Part shown: one piece after another, positions 1 to 8,837 of the stretch | Numbering within the stretch: the stretch's first letter is position 1 | Layout of the letters: each line of letters opens with the position of its first letter | Assembly (NCBI GenBank): GCA_002373775.1 | Contig: DFJW01000065.1 | Location: 1-45,704, forward strand | Direction of reading: 5' to 3' | Source of the DNA: Ruminococcus flavefaciens | GTDB lineage: Bacteria > Bacillota > Clostridia > Oscillospirales > Ruminococcaceae | DNA: 45,704 bases | Position numbers and translations under genes: made by a program | Notes under the pieces: model-generated | Seen by the model: the letters and a program-made list of their open reading frames with translations, nothing else | Told to the model about the DNA's origin: nothing | Databases searched by the model: none

Positions 1-1
1 G

Positions 2-1495
2 GCTTACGGCAGCGACAAGGCTTATAAATGGGAATCAGAAGGCGTTGACGGCTACACTGTCACAGAGGCAGAAAAGAGCAATGCCGGCACTGAGATAATA
101 CTCGAAATGCTCGATGATACAGATGATGAGAACTATACCGAATTTCTCGATCAGTACCGTCTCAAATCTCTTGTAAAGAAGTACTCTGACTATATCCGCT
201 TCCCTATCAAGATGGAATGTACACACAGCCGTCCAAAGGAGCAGACCGAGGAGGAAAAGGAAGCCAAGAAGGCTCCGGAATATGAGGATTATATCGAGGT
301 AGAAACTCTCAACAGTATGGTGCCGCTCTGGAAAAAGAACAAGTCCGAACTCAAAGATGAGGACTACAAGCACTTCTATACTGAGAAGTTCTTCGATTAC
401 AGCGAACCGCTCAGATACGCTCATGTAAAGAATGAGGGCATGCCCAGCTACAATGCCCTGCTCTACATTCCGGCTAAGGCTCCTTTCGATTATTATTCCA
501 AAGAGTACGAAAAGGGACTTCAGCTCTATTCAAACGGCGTGCTCATCATGGATAAGTGCCCTGACCTGCTGCCCGACTACTTCAGCTTTGTCAAAGGTCT
601 TGTGGATTCTGAGGATCTCTCTCTCAATATCTCCCGTGAGATGCTCCAGCATGACAGACAGCTCAAGGTCATTGCCAAGAGCATTGAGAAGACTATCAGC
701 AGTGAGCTGAAGAAAATGCTCAAGAACGACCGTGAAAAGTATGAGGAATTCTGGAAGGCTTTCGGTCCTCAGCTCAAATACGGCATATACAGCGATTACG
801 GCATGAATAAGGATAAGCTCCAGGATCTCCTGCTGTTCACTTCTTCCAATGAGCAGAAACTCGTTACGCTCGACGAATACGTTGCAGGTATGCGTGAGGA
901 TCAGAAATTCATCTACTACGCTACCGGCGAAAATGCTGCACGAATCGAACAGCTCCCGCAGACTGAGCTCATCAAGGATAAGGGCTACGAGATACTCTAT
1001 CTCACCGACAGCATAGATGAATTCGCAGTAAAAACTCTTCATCAGTACAAGGAGAAGGAATTCAAGTCAGTATCAGCTGATGACCTTGGTATAGAATCTG
1101 ATGAAAAGAAGGAAGAGATCAAGGCTAAAGAAGAGGAAAACGCAGATCTGCTCAAGACTCTTGGTGAGGCTCTTGAAGGAAAGGTCTCAAAGGTCATCCT
1201 CTCACAGCGTCTGAAATCTCATCCTGTATGTATCACAAGTGAAGGCGAGATATCACTGGAAATGGAAAAAGTACTCAACTCCATGCCCGTTGACCAGAAG
1301 GTACATGCACAGAGAGTGCTTGAGATAAATCCTGAACACGATATATTCAGCAAGCTTACATCTCTCAGCGCTTCTGGTGACAAGGACAAGCTCGGCAAGT
1401 ACGCAAAACTCCTGTACGATCAGGCTCTTCTGATTGAAGGCATGAGCATTGACGATCCTGTGGAATTCTCAAATCTCATCTGCGAGCTTATGTAA
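2..1495 (+). CDS. htpG: Chaperone protein HtpG (Hsp90 family), 5' end missing
   Basis: ATP-dependent Hsp90-type chaperone of the cytoplasm. The reading frame is open from base 2, so the N-terminal part of the protein lies outside the window; 497 residues remain of a usual 620-640. The first visible residues ([13 protein letters not shown], then [10 protein letters not shown]) match the end of the HtpG ATPase domain. The middle domain follows with [33 protein letters not shown] and the very conserved [10 protein letters not shown]. The last third is the dimerisation domain. An in-frame ATG at 107 is an internal methionine and not the start. A strong terminator follows the stop at once, so this is the last gene of its transcript. 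Family assignment is secure; only the missing start is unknown. Confidence 0.96.
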   Translation, partial: AYGSDKAYKWESEGVDGYTVTEAEKSNAGTEIILEMLDDTDDENYTEFLDQYRLKSLVKKYSDYIRFPIKMECTHSRPKEQTEEEKEAKKAPEYEDYIEVETLNSMVPLWKKNKSELKDEDYKHFYTEKFFDYSEPLRYAHVKNEGMPSYNALLYIPAKAPFDYYSKEYEKGLQLYSNGVLIMDKCPDLLPDYFSFVKGLVDSEDLSLNISREMLQHDRQLKVIAKSIEKTISSELKKMLKNDREKYEEFWKAFGPQLKYGIYSDYGMNKDKLQDLLLFTSSNEQKLVTLDEYVAGMREDQKFIYYATGENAARIEQLPQTELIKDKGYEILYLTDSIDEFAVKTLHQYKEKEFKSVSADDLGIESDEKKEEIKAKEEENADLLKTLGEALEGKVSKVILSQRLKSHPVCITSEGEISLEMEKVLNSMPVDQKVHAQRVLEINPEHDIFSKLTSLSASGDKDKLGKYAKLLYDQALLIEGMSIDDPVEFSNLICELM

Positions 1496-1510
1496 CATCT
1501 GACTCAGTCA

Positions 1511-1540
1511 AGGCGATCCGTTGGATCGCCTTTTATTTTT
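1511..1540 (+). terminator. Rho-independent terminator of htpG
   Basis: Perfect 8-bp stem GGCGATCC/GGATCGCC with a 3-nt loop (1512-1530), followed by TTTTATTTTT. It begins 16 bases after the htpG stop. Confidence 0.93.
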
Positions 1541-1612
1541 GCCGAGTTCCGGAGACGATGATAGTACAGTATGTATTATTATCGTAAATATATACATGTT
1601 TTTATTCACGTG

Positions 1613-1641
1613 TTGACATTCGTTTGTTGATATGTTATAAT
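1613..1641 (+). promoter_or_regulatory. Consensus sigma-A promoter of the dockerin protein gene
   Basis: TTGACA at 1613-1618 and TATAAT at 1636-1641 with exactly 17 bp between them. Both hexamers are perfect matches. The coding start at 1672 lies about 30 bases past the -10 box. Confidence 0.88.
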
Positions 1642-1671
1642 TATGTAAATCATTCCGAAGGAGGCATACCT

Positions 1672-3468
1672 ATGTATTCACATAAAATTATATCAGGTCT
1701 GACTGCTGTTACTATGACCGCCGCACTGTTCCCGTTCTGCGGACCTTTAAGTACAGATGCCGCTCTGAATGCCGAAGAAGTAACGCTTATGACTCTCAGC
1801 AATGTGTATGAGGAGAACATATCTATCCCGGAAGACTCATTCACGGAATTTCAGCTTTCGGCTGATGAAGGCGATATCGTCAGCTGCAAAGTCGTTTCGG
1901 GCAATTCGGTAAAAGTCACTAAGGAGGGACTCATAACCCCGAATTCTACCACATGGTACTGGAACGGCGGATTCGGTTCAACTGTTCCATCCGGTGCTGA
2001 GGGCGAAACTGTTGAGATAGAATACAAGACCGGAGATTCCGTTGTCAGAGTTACCACCGCTGAAAACACTTATGATGTAACTGTGCATGTGCTGGATTAT
2101 GCCACTGTTTACGCTGAAAAGGTCATCAATGACTATTTCGCTGAGAATATCACTGCCGATATGACTTTCGAAGAAAAGCTTGACGCCATAACCCGCATGC
2201 CTGCTACTTATGTCTATGATGCGCACTATCAGGGATACAGGGACATGATAATATACGGCGGTGGCGACTGCTGGGCAAGCTGTGACCTTATAATAAAGGA
2301 ATGCGAGATGCTGGGAATAAATGCACGTCTCAGAAACGGCAGGAACGATCCCGGCTCGGGTTCCGGTCACCGCAATGTTCTCGCATGGGACGGTGAAAAC
2401 TATTATGAACTGGAAGCCGGTTATTACTCCACCACTGCACCGCGTCCCTATCATGTGACAAAACGCAGTTCTCTGTTCTGCTTCAAGAATACTACAAAAG
2501 GTCTGACTGCTTATCAGTATGACGGCATAGAGGAAGAAGGAACTGCCATAGAAGTCCCTGCTGAGTACAACGGAAAACCTGTTGAGGTACTCGGCAACGG
2601 ACTATTCAACAATAACGACTTCGTCACTGAGATAACTATACCGGATTCAGTGAAGGAAATTGAGCAGTATTCAGTATTTGCCTGCTCAGCATTGAAGAAG
2701 ATATCTATCCCGGCTTCAGTTGAGACTATTGCTCCCGGCAATCTCATCGCCTGCTACAAGCTTACAGATATCGTTCTTGACGCTGATAACCCCTATTTTA
2801 CATATGACGGCACTGCACTTTTCAATGCGGACAAGACTGAACTCAGATTCGTTCATAACACCGATTCGTATGTTATCCCGGATTCTGTCAAGGTCATCGG
2901 CGATGAGTCCTTCAGATACAACAACGACATAAGCTCCGTCGTTATCCCGGATACCGTCGAAAAGATCGGCACCGCCGCATTCCATAAGTCACAGGTTGCC
3001 GACATTACTATCGGCAGCGGCGTTACTGAGATCGGTGAATACGCATTTGCTCTTGACAGCGCCATGAAATCAATATACATACCGGAAACTGTTACAACTA
3101 TCGGTGACTATGCTATAGGCTACACTTCAAGCACAAGTTCACCAAACAAGGATTTCATCATATACGGCGAAGAAGGCTCAGCTGCACAGACATATGCCGA
3201 AGCAAACAGTATCCGGTTCATTGCCGGCAAGCCTCAGACTATCATTTACGGCGATGCAAACTGTGACACTCAGGTAAATATGGCGGACGCAGTTCTGATA
3301 ATGCAGGCTGTCAGCAATCCGGATATCTACGGAAAAGGCAAAGAAGCAGGCATTACCGAACAGGGTGAGATAAACGGCGACGTTATCGGAAATGACGGCA
3401 TAACACTTCTCGATGCCCAGACGATACAGGAATTCACTCTCGAACTCTGTACTTCACTGCCGGTCTGA
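1672..3468 (+). CDS. Secreted transglutaminase-like / BspA-type leucine-rich repeat protein with C-terminal dockerin
   Basis: Predicted extracellular protein of 598 residues. The start at 1672 is chosen because AAGGAGG (1658-1664) sits 7 bases before it and a signal peptide follows directly (basic MYSHK, then a hydrophobic stretch to about residue 30). Residues about 160-270 resemble a transglutaminase-like cysteine protease fold: GGGDCWASCD with Cys200 and GHRNVLAWDG with His233. Residues about 290-510 are BspA-type leucine-rich repeats (ITIPDSVKEI, ISIPASVETI, VVIPDTVEKIG, IYIPETVTTIG). From about residue 526 to the end is a type I dockerin with two calcium-loop segments, GDANCDTQVNMADAVLI and GDVIGNDGITLLDAQTI. 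Dockerins bind cohesins on scaffoldins, so the protein is probably mounted on a cellulosome or on the cell surface. Whether the Cys-His domain is a peptidase, a cross-linker or inactive cannot be told here. Confidence 0.9.
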   Translation: MYSHKIISGLTAVTMTAALFPFCGPLSTDAALNAEEVTLMTLSNVYEENISIPEDSFTEFQLSADEGDIVSCKVVSGNSVKVTKEGLITPNSTTWYWNGGFGSTVPSGAEGETVEIEYKTGDSVVRVTTAENTYDVTVHVLDYATVYAEKVINDYFAENITADMTFEEKLDAITRMPATYVYDAHYQGYRDMIIYGGGDCWASCDLIIKECEMLGINARLRNGRNDPGSGSGHRNVLAWDGENYYELEAGYYSTTAPRPYHVTKRSSLFCFKNTTKGLTAYQYDGIEEEGTAIEVPAEYNGKPVEVLGNGLFNNNDFVTEITIPDSVKEIEQYSVFACSALKKISIPASVETIAPGNLIACYKLTDIVLDADNPYFTYDGTALFNADKTELRFVHNTDSYVIPDSVKVIGDESFRYNNDISSVVIPDTVEKIGTAAFHKSQVADITIGSGVTEIGEYAFALDSAMKSIYIPETVTTIGDYAIGYTSSTSSPNKDFIIYGEEGSAAQTYAEANSIRFIAGKPQTIIYGDANCDTQVNMADAVLIMQAVSNPDIYGKGKEAGITEQGEINGDVIGNDGITLLDAQTIQEFTLELCTSLPV

Positions 3469-3527
3469 ACGATCACTGACTTTTGTTTCCCTGAATAATA
3501 TCTGTAAACCGTGGCAAACTATTATCA

Positions 3528-3550
3528 GCTTCAGTGAAGCAATATTTTTT
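3528..3550 (+). terminator. Possible weak terminator before the DUF1540 gene
   Basis: Short hairpin GCTTC-agt-GAAGC (3528-3540) followed by AATATTTTTT. It ends just before the ribosome site of the next gene at 3551, so it could separate the dockerin gene from that gene, with read-through. The stem is only 5 bp. Confidence 0.4.
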
Positions 3551-3566
3551 CAAGGAGCGTTCAGCT

Positions 3567-3749
3567 ATGGAAAGCAAACACAAGAACGAAAATATCAGAT
3601 GTACAGTTGCTCAGTGCTGTCATAACATGGTCACAGAGGATTTCTGTACTCTCGGCTGCATCTCTGTAGGCACTCATGAGGCAAATCCTACTGTGCCGGA
3701 ATGTACTGACTGCAATTCATTCGTCAAGAGAACAGGCTGCTGCGAATAA
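3567..3749 (+). CDS. DUF1540 domain cysteine-rich miniprotein
   Basis: A 60-residue protein with seven cysteines in the DUF1540 pattern: IRCTVAQCCHNM, then FCTLGCISVGTHEA and PECTDCNSFV. The spacing suggests a small metal-binding, probably zinc-binding, fold. The family is widespread in Clostridia and Bacilli; no biochemical role is established to my knowledge. The start at 3567 is chosen because CAAGGAG (3551-3557) is correctly placed, while the upstream in-frame ATG at 3534 lies inside a possible terminator hairpin. It stands alone between two terminators, followed by the sporulation regulator spoIIID. Family call is firm; function is unknown. Confidence 0.88.
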   Translation: MESKHKNENIRCTVAQCCHNMVTEDFCTLGCISVGTHEANPTVPECTDCNSFVKRTGCCE

Positions 3750-3801
3750 CCGCAGTTACGCGCATATTTAGTATGCCGTAAGGCCGGTCATATTATTCCT
3801 G

Positions 3802-3849
3802 TCATCGGGGAAGAGTTTTCGCAAGGATGCTCCTCCCCGATGATTTTTG
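3802..3849 (+). terminator. Terminator after the DUF1540 gene
   Basis: Long stem made by CATCGGGGA-a-GAG (3803-3815) and CTC-c-TCCCCGATG, loop about 3816-3829, followed by ATTTTTG. It separates the DUF1540 gene from spoIIID. Confidence 0.85.
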
Positions 3850-3938
3850 TTATACGTTCACCTTATGTGTTCACATCTCTGAGATCGCAGAAAACGCAGT
3901 ATTTTTTCATCCCTCACTTCTTTATTTCCGGCAAGCTA

Positions 3939-3946
3939 CATATAAT
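3939..3946 (+). promoter_or_regulatory. -10 element of spoIIID, possibly sigma-E type
   Basis: CATATAAT lies 33 bases before the TTG start of spoIIID. It contains a sigma-A TATAAT, but no good TTGACA is found 17 bp upstream (only TTCTTT). The form CATAYAAT resembles the -10 of the mother-cell sigma factor SigE, which drives spoIIID in Bacillus subtilis. The sigma-E reading is inference. Confidence 0.4.
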
Positions 3947-3979
3947 TTACAGAAAAGCTTATGCAAAGGAGTGATACAT

Positions 3980-4264
3980 TTGAAATCTCAGCCCAACGAG
4001 CGGGCAGTGATGCTCGGCAGATATATCATCGAAAACCGGACAACTGTCCGTGCCGCAGCTAAAAAATTCGGGATAAGCAAAAGTACTGTACATAAGGATG
4101 TAAGCGAAAGGCTAAGATCCGAAGATCCTGTGCTTTATGCTCAGGTCAAGGATATCCTTGAAATAAACAAGCAGGAACGCCATATACGCGGCGGACTCGC
4201 AACTAAAAAGAAATACGCAACTATCGCTGAACGCAGGCGTTGCAGCCGGGACACAAGTCCGTGA
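3980..4264 (+). CDS. spoIIID: Stage III sporulation transcriptional regulator SpoIIID
   Basis: Small DNA-binding protein that switches mother-cell gene expression in endospore formers. The 94-residue product matches SpoIIID along its length: ERAVMLGRYIIENRTTVRAA, the helix-turn-helix FGISKSTVHKDVSERL (about residues 31-46), and the conserved basic tail RHIRGGLATKKKY. The start is the TTG at 3980, supported by AAAGGAG at 3965-3971 with 8-base spacing. The in-frame ATG at 3827 is rejected because it lies in the preceding terminator. The C-terminal dozen residues differ from the Bacillus protein, as is usual. Its presence suggests the organism sporulates or recently did. A strong terminator follows, so it is a one-gene unit. 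Confidence 0.93.
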   Translation: MKSQPNERAVMLGRYIIENRTTVRAAAKKFGISKSTVHKDVSERLRSEDPVLYAQVKDILEINKQERHIRGGLATKKKYATIAERRRCSRDTSP

Positions 4265-4274
4265 TCTCATCTGC

Positions 4275-4327
4275 ATCTATCGGCGGAGACTATTGCTGTG
4301 CGGCTGTCTCCGCCGATAGATTTTTTC
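4275..4327 (+). terminator. Terminator of spoIIID
   Basis: Sixteen-base perfect arms, ATCTATCGGCGGAGAC (4275-4290) and its complement (4306-4321), loop of 15 bases, followed by TTTTTTC. Confidence 0.95.
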
Positions 4328-4383
4328 TATTTAATGCAGACAAGCCATAAAAATAATATCAGCAGAAACAGCGTCTATTATTA

Positions 4384-4412
4384 TTGACATTTCAATACAA
4401 AAATGATATAAT
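4384..4412 (+). promoter_or_regulatory. Sigma-A promoter of the iorAB operon
   Basis: TTGACA 4384-4389, 17-bp spacer, TATAAT 4407-4412; both boxes perfect. The iorA start is 47 bases downstream of the -10. Confidence 0.88.
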
Positions 4413-4458
4413 GATATATACATATTTTGTTGTATAATCCAAATCAAGGAGCATTGAT

Positions 4459-6276
4459 ATGCACAAGGAATTTCTTATGGGAAACGCAGCTATCGCAAGA
4501 GGCGCAATAGCTGCCGGACTTAATCTGGTGTCCGGCTATCCCGGTACTCCTTCAACTGAAGTACTGGAAACAGCAGCGAAAGTAAACAAAGGCTCTCTAT
4601 ATGTAGAGTGGTCTGTAAATGAAAAAGCAGCTCTCGAACTGGGAGCCGGTGCAGCGTACTGCGGCGCACGTTCTATGGTGACCATGAAACAGGTCGGTCT
4701 CAATGTCGCATCCGATCCGCTTATGAGTCTGGCATATATCGGCGTTAAAGGCGGTATGGTAATACTCGTAGCTGACGATCCCGGTCCGATATCTTCACAG
4801 ACTGAACAGGATACACGTCATTTTGCTTCCTTCTCAAAGCTCCCATGCTTTGATCCGTCTTCAGTTCAGGAAGCTTACGATATGATACAGGACGCTTTTG
4901 AATACTCAGAGCGCTTTCACACTCCTGTACTCTTTCGTCCCACAACAAGAGTCTGTCACGGTTATGCTTCTATAGATGTAAAGGACGAAGATGAATATTC
5001 AGCTAATAAACCGGAGGGCTTTATCAAGGATTCGTCAAAATGGGTGATATTCCCAAGGCTCTCATATAATGCCCACATCCATATCGAAGAGAGAAATGCT
5101 GAATTATCCGGCATATTCTCGGAATATAAACACAATATCATAACTCCGGCTGCTGACGGAAAATGCCGTAAGGGTATCGCTACCCACGGTATCAGCTATA
5201 CATACGCCATGGAGGCACTCAGGGACAAGTCAGCTCCCAAGCTTTTCAAGGTTTCAACGCCCTTCCCGTTCCCGGAAGAAGCTGCACTTGAATTTCTCAA
5301 GGATCTCGATGAAGTACTGTGCATCGAAGAGCTTGATCCTATCATCGAACGCGAACTCACATATATCTGCGGAAAGCATCACCTGAACACCAAGATACGC
5401 GGCAAGCTGACACACGACGTTAAAACTGCCGGTGAAAATACATGTTCTTCTGTTGCCGGAAACATTGCTGATTTCATGGGGTGGGAAAAGCCCTCCGTAT
5501 CAGTCAGCGATATCCCTGCTCCCGAACTTCCCGTCAGACCGCCCGTCCTCTGTGCAGGCTGTCCTCACAGAGCGTCATTCTATGCTGTAAAAGAAGCTAT
5601 GAAGGGCAAAAAGTCTGTTTTCTGCGGCGATATAGGCTGCTACACTCTTGGAAATGCAATGCCGCTGGATATGGTCGATACCTGCCTCTGCATGGGTGCA
5701 GGCGTGAATATTTCTCAGGGCATCGGCAAGATCGAACCTGACACTGCATGTTTTGCATTCGTCGGTGATTCCACATTCTTTGCATCGGCTATCACCGGCG
5801 CTGTCAATGCCGTATACAATCAGGCAGATATGACACTTGTCGTTCTCGATAACTCTACCACTGCAATGACCGGTCATCAGCCTCATCCCGGAACAGGAAA
5901 GACAATGATGGGACAGGTAGTCGACAAGGTAAGCATCCAGGAAGTTCTCCGCGGTATCGGCGTCAAGACCGTTGAAACTGTCGATCCGCTGGATCTCAGC
6001 AGCGCTGTCAGCACAGTTAAGCGCGTTGCTGCTGAAAAAGGCGTTAAAGCTATTATCTTCAAATCTCCTTGTGCAGTCCTCATCAAACCGGAAAAACCGG
6101 CTGTCATAGACGAAAACAAGTGTATCAACTGCCGCAAGTGCATCAACAGTCTCGGCTGTCCGGGAATAATCATTTCCGAAGGCAAGGTAAAGATCGACGG
6201 TGCGCTTTGTACAGGATGTATGCTTTGCTCACAGGTCTGCCCTGTAAATGCTATAGGAGGTGCTGACAATGAATAA
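4459..6276 (+). CDS. iorA: Indolepyruvate ferredoxin oxidoreductase, alpha subunit
   Basis: Catalytic subunit that oxidatively decarboxylates aryl-2-oxo acids (from Trp, Phe, Tyr) to aryl-acetyl-CoA, passing electrons to ferredoxin. The 605-residue length is normal. It opens with the family signature MGNAAIARGAIAAG followed by SGYPGTPSTEV. The central thiamine-diphosphate domain shows CAGCPHRA, GDIGCYTLG and VGDSTFFAS. The C-terminus has two 4Fe-4S ferredoxin motifs, CINCRKCINSLGCP and CTGCMLCSQVCP. AGGAG at 4447-4451 supports the start. iorB begins 8 bases before this gene ends, so the subunits are translationally coupled. The phenylacetate-CoA ligase gene downstream points to aryl-acetate metabolism. 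Sequence alone cannot say whether flux runs to amino-acid breakdown or reductive synthesis. Confidence 0.95.
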   Translation: MHKEFLMGNAAIARGAIAAGLNLVSGYPGTPSTEVLETAAKVNKGSLYVEWSVNEKAALELGAGAAYCGARSMVTMKQVGLNVASDPLMSLAYIGVKGGMVILVADDPGPISSQTEQDTRHFASFSKLPCFDPSSVQEAYDMIQDAFEYSERFHTPVLFRPTTRVCHGYASIDVKDEDEYSANKPEGFIKDSSKWVIFPRLSYNAHIHIEERNAELSGIFSEYKHNIITPAADGKCRKGIATHGISYTYAMEALRDKSAPKLFKVSTPFPFPEEAALEFLKDLDEVLCIEELDPIIERELTYICGKHHLNTKIRGKLTHDVKTAGENTCSSVAGNIADFMGWEKPSVSVSDIPAPELPVRPPVLCAGCPHRASFYAVKEAMKGKKSVFCGDIGCYTLGNAMPLDMVDTCLCMGAGVNISQGIGKIEPDTACFAFVGDSTFFASAITGAVNAVYNQADMTLVVLDNSTTAMTGHQPHPGTGKTMMGQVVDKVSIQEVLRGIGVKTVETVDPLDLSSAVSTVKRVAAEKGVKAIIFKSPCAVLIKPEKPAVIDENKCINCRKCINSLGCPGIIISEGKVKIDGALCTGCMLCSQVCPVNAIGGADNE

Positions 6277-6841
6277 GAATATCCTTCTCTGCGGTGTCGG
6301 CGGACAGGGCATCGTCCTCACGTCCAAACTCACAGCTTCCTGTGCAATGGAAAAAGGCTTGTCCGTAATGAGCGCAGAAACTATAGGCATGGCTCAGAAA
6401 GGCGGAAGCGTTTTCAGTTTTCTCCGTCTCGGTGACGACTTATACTGCCCTATGTTTGCTGAAAAGCAGGCTGATATAATCATTGCATTCGAACCTGCTG
6501 AGGCAGTCCGCATGCTGCCGTATCTCAAAGACGGCGGCACAGTTATTGTCAATTCTCACCCTGTAATGCCGGTAACTGCATCTCTGAAGGCATCCGGCTA
6601 CACCGGTGCTGAGATGATAGATCACCTGAGAAAATGTGCAGACAATCTCATGGTGATAGACGGCGACGCTGCATGCCGTGAACTCGGCTCTCCGAAAGTT
6701 CTCAACATGGTAATGCTCGGCGAGGCTATACGCAGCGGCATTCTCCCATTCACTGTAGACGATGCTGTGGAAGCTATGAAAAAAAGTGTAAAGCCGCAGT
6801 TCGTAGATCTGAACACCAAAGCGCTGACATACAATTCGTAA
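6269..6841 (+). CDS. iorB: Indolepyruvate ferredoxin oxidoreductase, beta subunit
   Basis: Gamma-type partner subunit of IorA (pyruvate:ferredoxin oxidoreductase gamma fold), 190 residues. Diagnostic motifs are NILLCGVGGQGIVLTSKL near the N-terminus and SAETIGMAQKGGSVFSFLR, both typical of IorB. The start at 6269 is preferred over an in-frame GTG at 6260 because TAGGAGG (6254-6260) lies 8 bases before 6269 and would overlap the GTG. It overlaps the end of iorA by 8 bases. The stop is 30 bases before the next gene, which carries its own ribosome site, so the three genes are probably one transcript. Confidence 0.94.
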   Translation: MNKNILLCGVGGQGIVLTSKLTASCAMEKGLSVMSAETIGMAQKGGSVFSFLRLGDDLYCPMFAEKQADIIIAFEPAEAVRMLPYLKDGGTVIVNSHPVMPVTASLKASGYTGAEMIDHLRKCADNLMVIDGDAACRELGSPKVLNMVMLGEAIRSGILPFTVDDAVEAMKKSVKPQFVDLNTKALTYNS

Positions 6842-6871
6842 AATATGTTTCTTTGAAAGGAAAGAATAATT

Positions 6872-8113
6872 ATGCAGATATCACAGCAGCAGTTAGATCT
6901 TGTAAATGACCGCATCCGTGCACTTGTTAAAGCAGGAAGTTTCTACGGTAAGAAGCTTGAAGAAGCCGGCATCACTCATGTTGACAGCCCGGAAGATTTC
7001 ACTAAGCTCCCCTTCTCTGAAAAAAAGGATCTCCGTGACGCTTATCCTCTCGGACTTATGACAGCTCCTGAGGAAGAGATCGTCCGCATACACTCATCCT
7101 CAGGAACTACAGGCACTCCTGTCGTTATCCCATATACAGCCAAAGACGTTGACGACTGGGGCGAGATGTTCAAGCGCTGTTATGAAACAGCAGGCATCAC
7201 AAATATGGATCGTATCCAGATAACTCCCGGATACGGACTCTGGACTGCCGGCATCGGTTTCCAGAACGGATGTGAAAAGCTGGGCGCTATGGCTGTTCCC
7301 ATGGGCCCGGGAAATACGGACAAGCAGCTTGAAATGATGCAGTCACTGAAAAGCACAGTCCTCTGCTCCACTTCTTCCTACGCTCTTCTCCTTGCTGAAG
7401 AGATCGAAAAGCGCGGCATCCGCGATAAGATCCACCTCAAAAAAGGTGTTATCGGTTCTGAACGCTGGAGCCAGAAAATGCGTGACCGCATTGCAAACGA
7501 GCTTGGCATCGAACTTTTCGATATTTACGGGCTCACTGAGATCTACGGTCCCGGAATCGGTATAAACTGTCCCGGTGAGACTGCTATGCACTACTGGGAC
7601 GACTATCTCTACCTTGAGATCATTGACCCTAAGACCGGCGAGAATGTCCCGGACGGCGAAATGGGCGAGATCGTAATAACAACTCTCGTAAAGGAAGGTG
7701 CTCCGCTCATCCGTTACCGCACACATGATCTTTCACGCATAGTTCCCGGCAAGTGCAAGTGCGGAAGATGCTACCCGAGAATCGACACCATCATGGGACG
7801 CACTGATGATATGATGAAGATAAAGGGCGTAAATGTATTCCCGAGCCAGATCGAAGAGATACTCAGCACTTTCAGCGAGATATCCAGTGAATACCAGATA
7901 CGCATATCTCACCTTGACGGCAAGGATACCATGCGTATTTATGTTGAGTCCACCGGCGATGTTGATTTTGCTTCTCTCGGAAAGCGCATATCTGAAAAAG
8001 TCAAGAGCCGTATCGGTTTTACTCCGATAGTCAAAGTTGTAGAAGTCGGCGTTCTCCCAAGAAGTATGAAAAAGACAGCAAGAGTCATTGACGAACGTTA
8101 TGATGAGAACTGA
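6872..8113 (+). CDS. paaK: Phenylacetate-CoA ligase family protein (AMP-forming)
   Basis: Adenylate-forming enzyme that interconverts aryl-acetates and their CoA esters. The 413 residues match the short anaerobic PaaK type. Visible motifs: P-loop IHSSSGTTGTPVVIPYTAKD (about residues 72-91), then FDIYGLTEIYGPGIG, the adenylate-contacting RYRTHDL, and the hinge-region GRTDDMMKIKGVNVFPSQIE, which is specific to PaaK. Being directly behind iorAB, it may run toward aryl-acetate plus ATP, salvaging energy from aryl-acetyl-CoA, or in the ligase direction. GAAAGGAAAG upstream is the ribosome site. Family call is firm; in vivo direction and exact substrate are inference. Confidence 0.92.
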   Translation: MQISQQQLDLVNDRIRALVKAGSFYGKKLEEAGITHVDSPEDFTKLPFSEKKDLRDAYPLGLMTAPEEEIVRIHSSSGTTGTPVVIPYTAKDVDDWGEMFKRCYETAGITNMDRIQITPGYGLWTAGIGFQNGCEKLGAMAVPMGPGNTDKQLEMMQSLKSTVLCSTSSYALLLAEEIEKRGIRDKIHLKKGVIGSERWSQKMRDRIANELGIELFDIYGLTEIYGPGIGINCPGETAMHYWDDYLYLEIIDPKTGENVPDGEMGEIVITTLVKEGAPLIRYRTHDLSRIVPGKCKCGRCYPRIDTIMGRTDDMMKIKGVNVFPSQIEEILSTFSEISSEYQIRISHLDGKDTMRIYVESTGDVDFASLGKRISEKVKSRIGFTPIVKVVEVGVLPRSMKKTARVIDERYDEN

Positions 8114-8158
8114 TAACATCATCATCGGTTTTCATCTCCTCACGGAGAGTGATAATAT

Positions 8159-8803
8159 ATGGCAAAGTCAAACCGTAAAGGAATAGGATGCCTTGGATTT
8201 ATCGGATTGCTCGCAGGAGGATTCATTGCAATAATGATGATAGCCGTAATAAGCGAGTCTTCTGCTTCCAAGGAGACAAGTAATGTTGCTTTAGCAACAG
8301 CATTTCTCATTCCTGTTCTGGCAGCTATGTGGTTCTTACTCAGGAACGCATACGGTCCTGTATATGACAATGTGAACGTACCGGATAAGATCGACGTTTC
8401 AGACATCACACCGAAGCATCAGGAAGGTGACGTTCCGTTCACTGACTACTCAAAATTTCAGATGCCTCCGCTTTACTTCAAGCAGGATGTTATGAATATG
8501 AAGCTCGTTGCCAGCAGTTCAGTCAGTGAAGTAAACAACAAACTTCTCTGGAAAGGGAACCGCTGCAAGCTGGTATATGCTCAGCCTCTGCCTGCATCAT
8601 CCGAGATTGAGATCCATGAGGCAGAATACTTCGATCCGCCTTACATAGTCGGCGAAGGAAATGTCAGCTACAAAACGAGCAAAGTATCAGAAAATGAATT
8701 CTACAGCAGTTCCGCTTCTGATATCTGCAATATGATCGAAAAGCGTTCCGGCACAAAAATGACTGCTGAAGGCAGAGCTTTCATTCACTCATTAAAGGGC
8801 TGA
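8159..8803 (+). CDS. Hypothetical two-TM membrane protein
   Basis: I do not recognise this 214-residue protein. Residues about 10-32 (GCLGFIGLLAGGFIAIMMIA) and 44-62 (VALATAFLIPVLAAMWFLL) form two membrane helices. The rest, about 150 residues, is soluble with many charged and Ser/Thr residues and no known motif. The N-terminus is short and basic (MAKSNRKG), which fits an N-in topology with the soluble domain also cytoplasmic. CGGAGAG upstream is an adequate ribosome site. It lies 45 bases after the PaaK-type gene with no terminator between, so it may be co-transcribed, but nothing in it suggests a role in aryl-acetate metabolism. Confidence 0.7.
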   Translation: MAKSNRKGIGCLGFIGLLAGGFIAIMMIAVISESSASKETSNVALATAFLIPVLAAMWFLLRNAYGPVYDNVNVPDKIDVSDITPKHQEGDVPFTDYSKFQMPPLYFKQDVMNMKLVASSSVSEVNNKLLWKGNRCKLVYAQPLPASSEIEIHEAEYFDPPYIVGEGNVSYKTSKVSENEFYSSSASDICNMIEKRSGTKMTAEGRAFIHSLKG

Positions 8804-8831
8804 AAAAAAGCCGCTCCTTTAATGGAGCGGC
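8803..8831 (-). terminator. Terminator between convergent genes (acts on the minus-strand gene)
   Basis: Perfect 8-bp arms GCCGCTCC (8810-8817) and GGAGCGGC (8824-8831), 6-base loop. On the minus strand it is followed by seven T (plus-strand A run 8803-8809). On the plus strand no T run follows. Confidence 0.85.
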
Positions 8832-8837
8832 ATACAG

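Noticed and set aside
107..109. ATG as start of htpG
   Set aside because: Conserved HtpG sequence continues upstream in frame to base 2, so this is an internal methionine.
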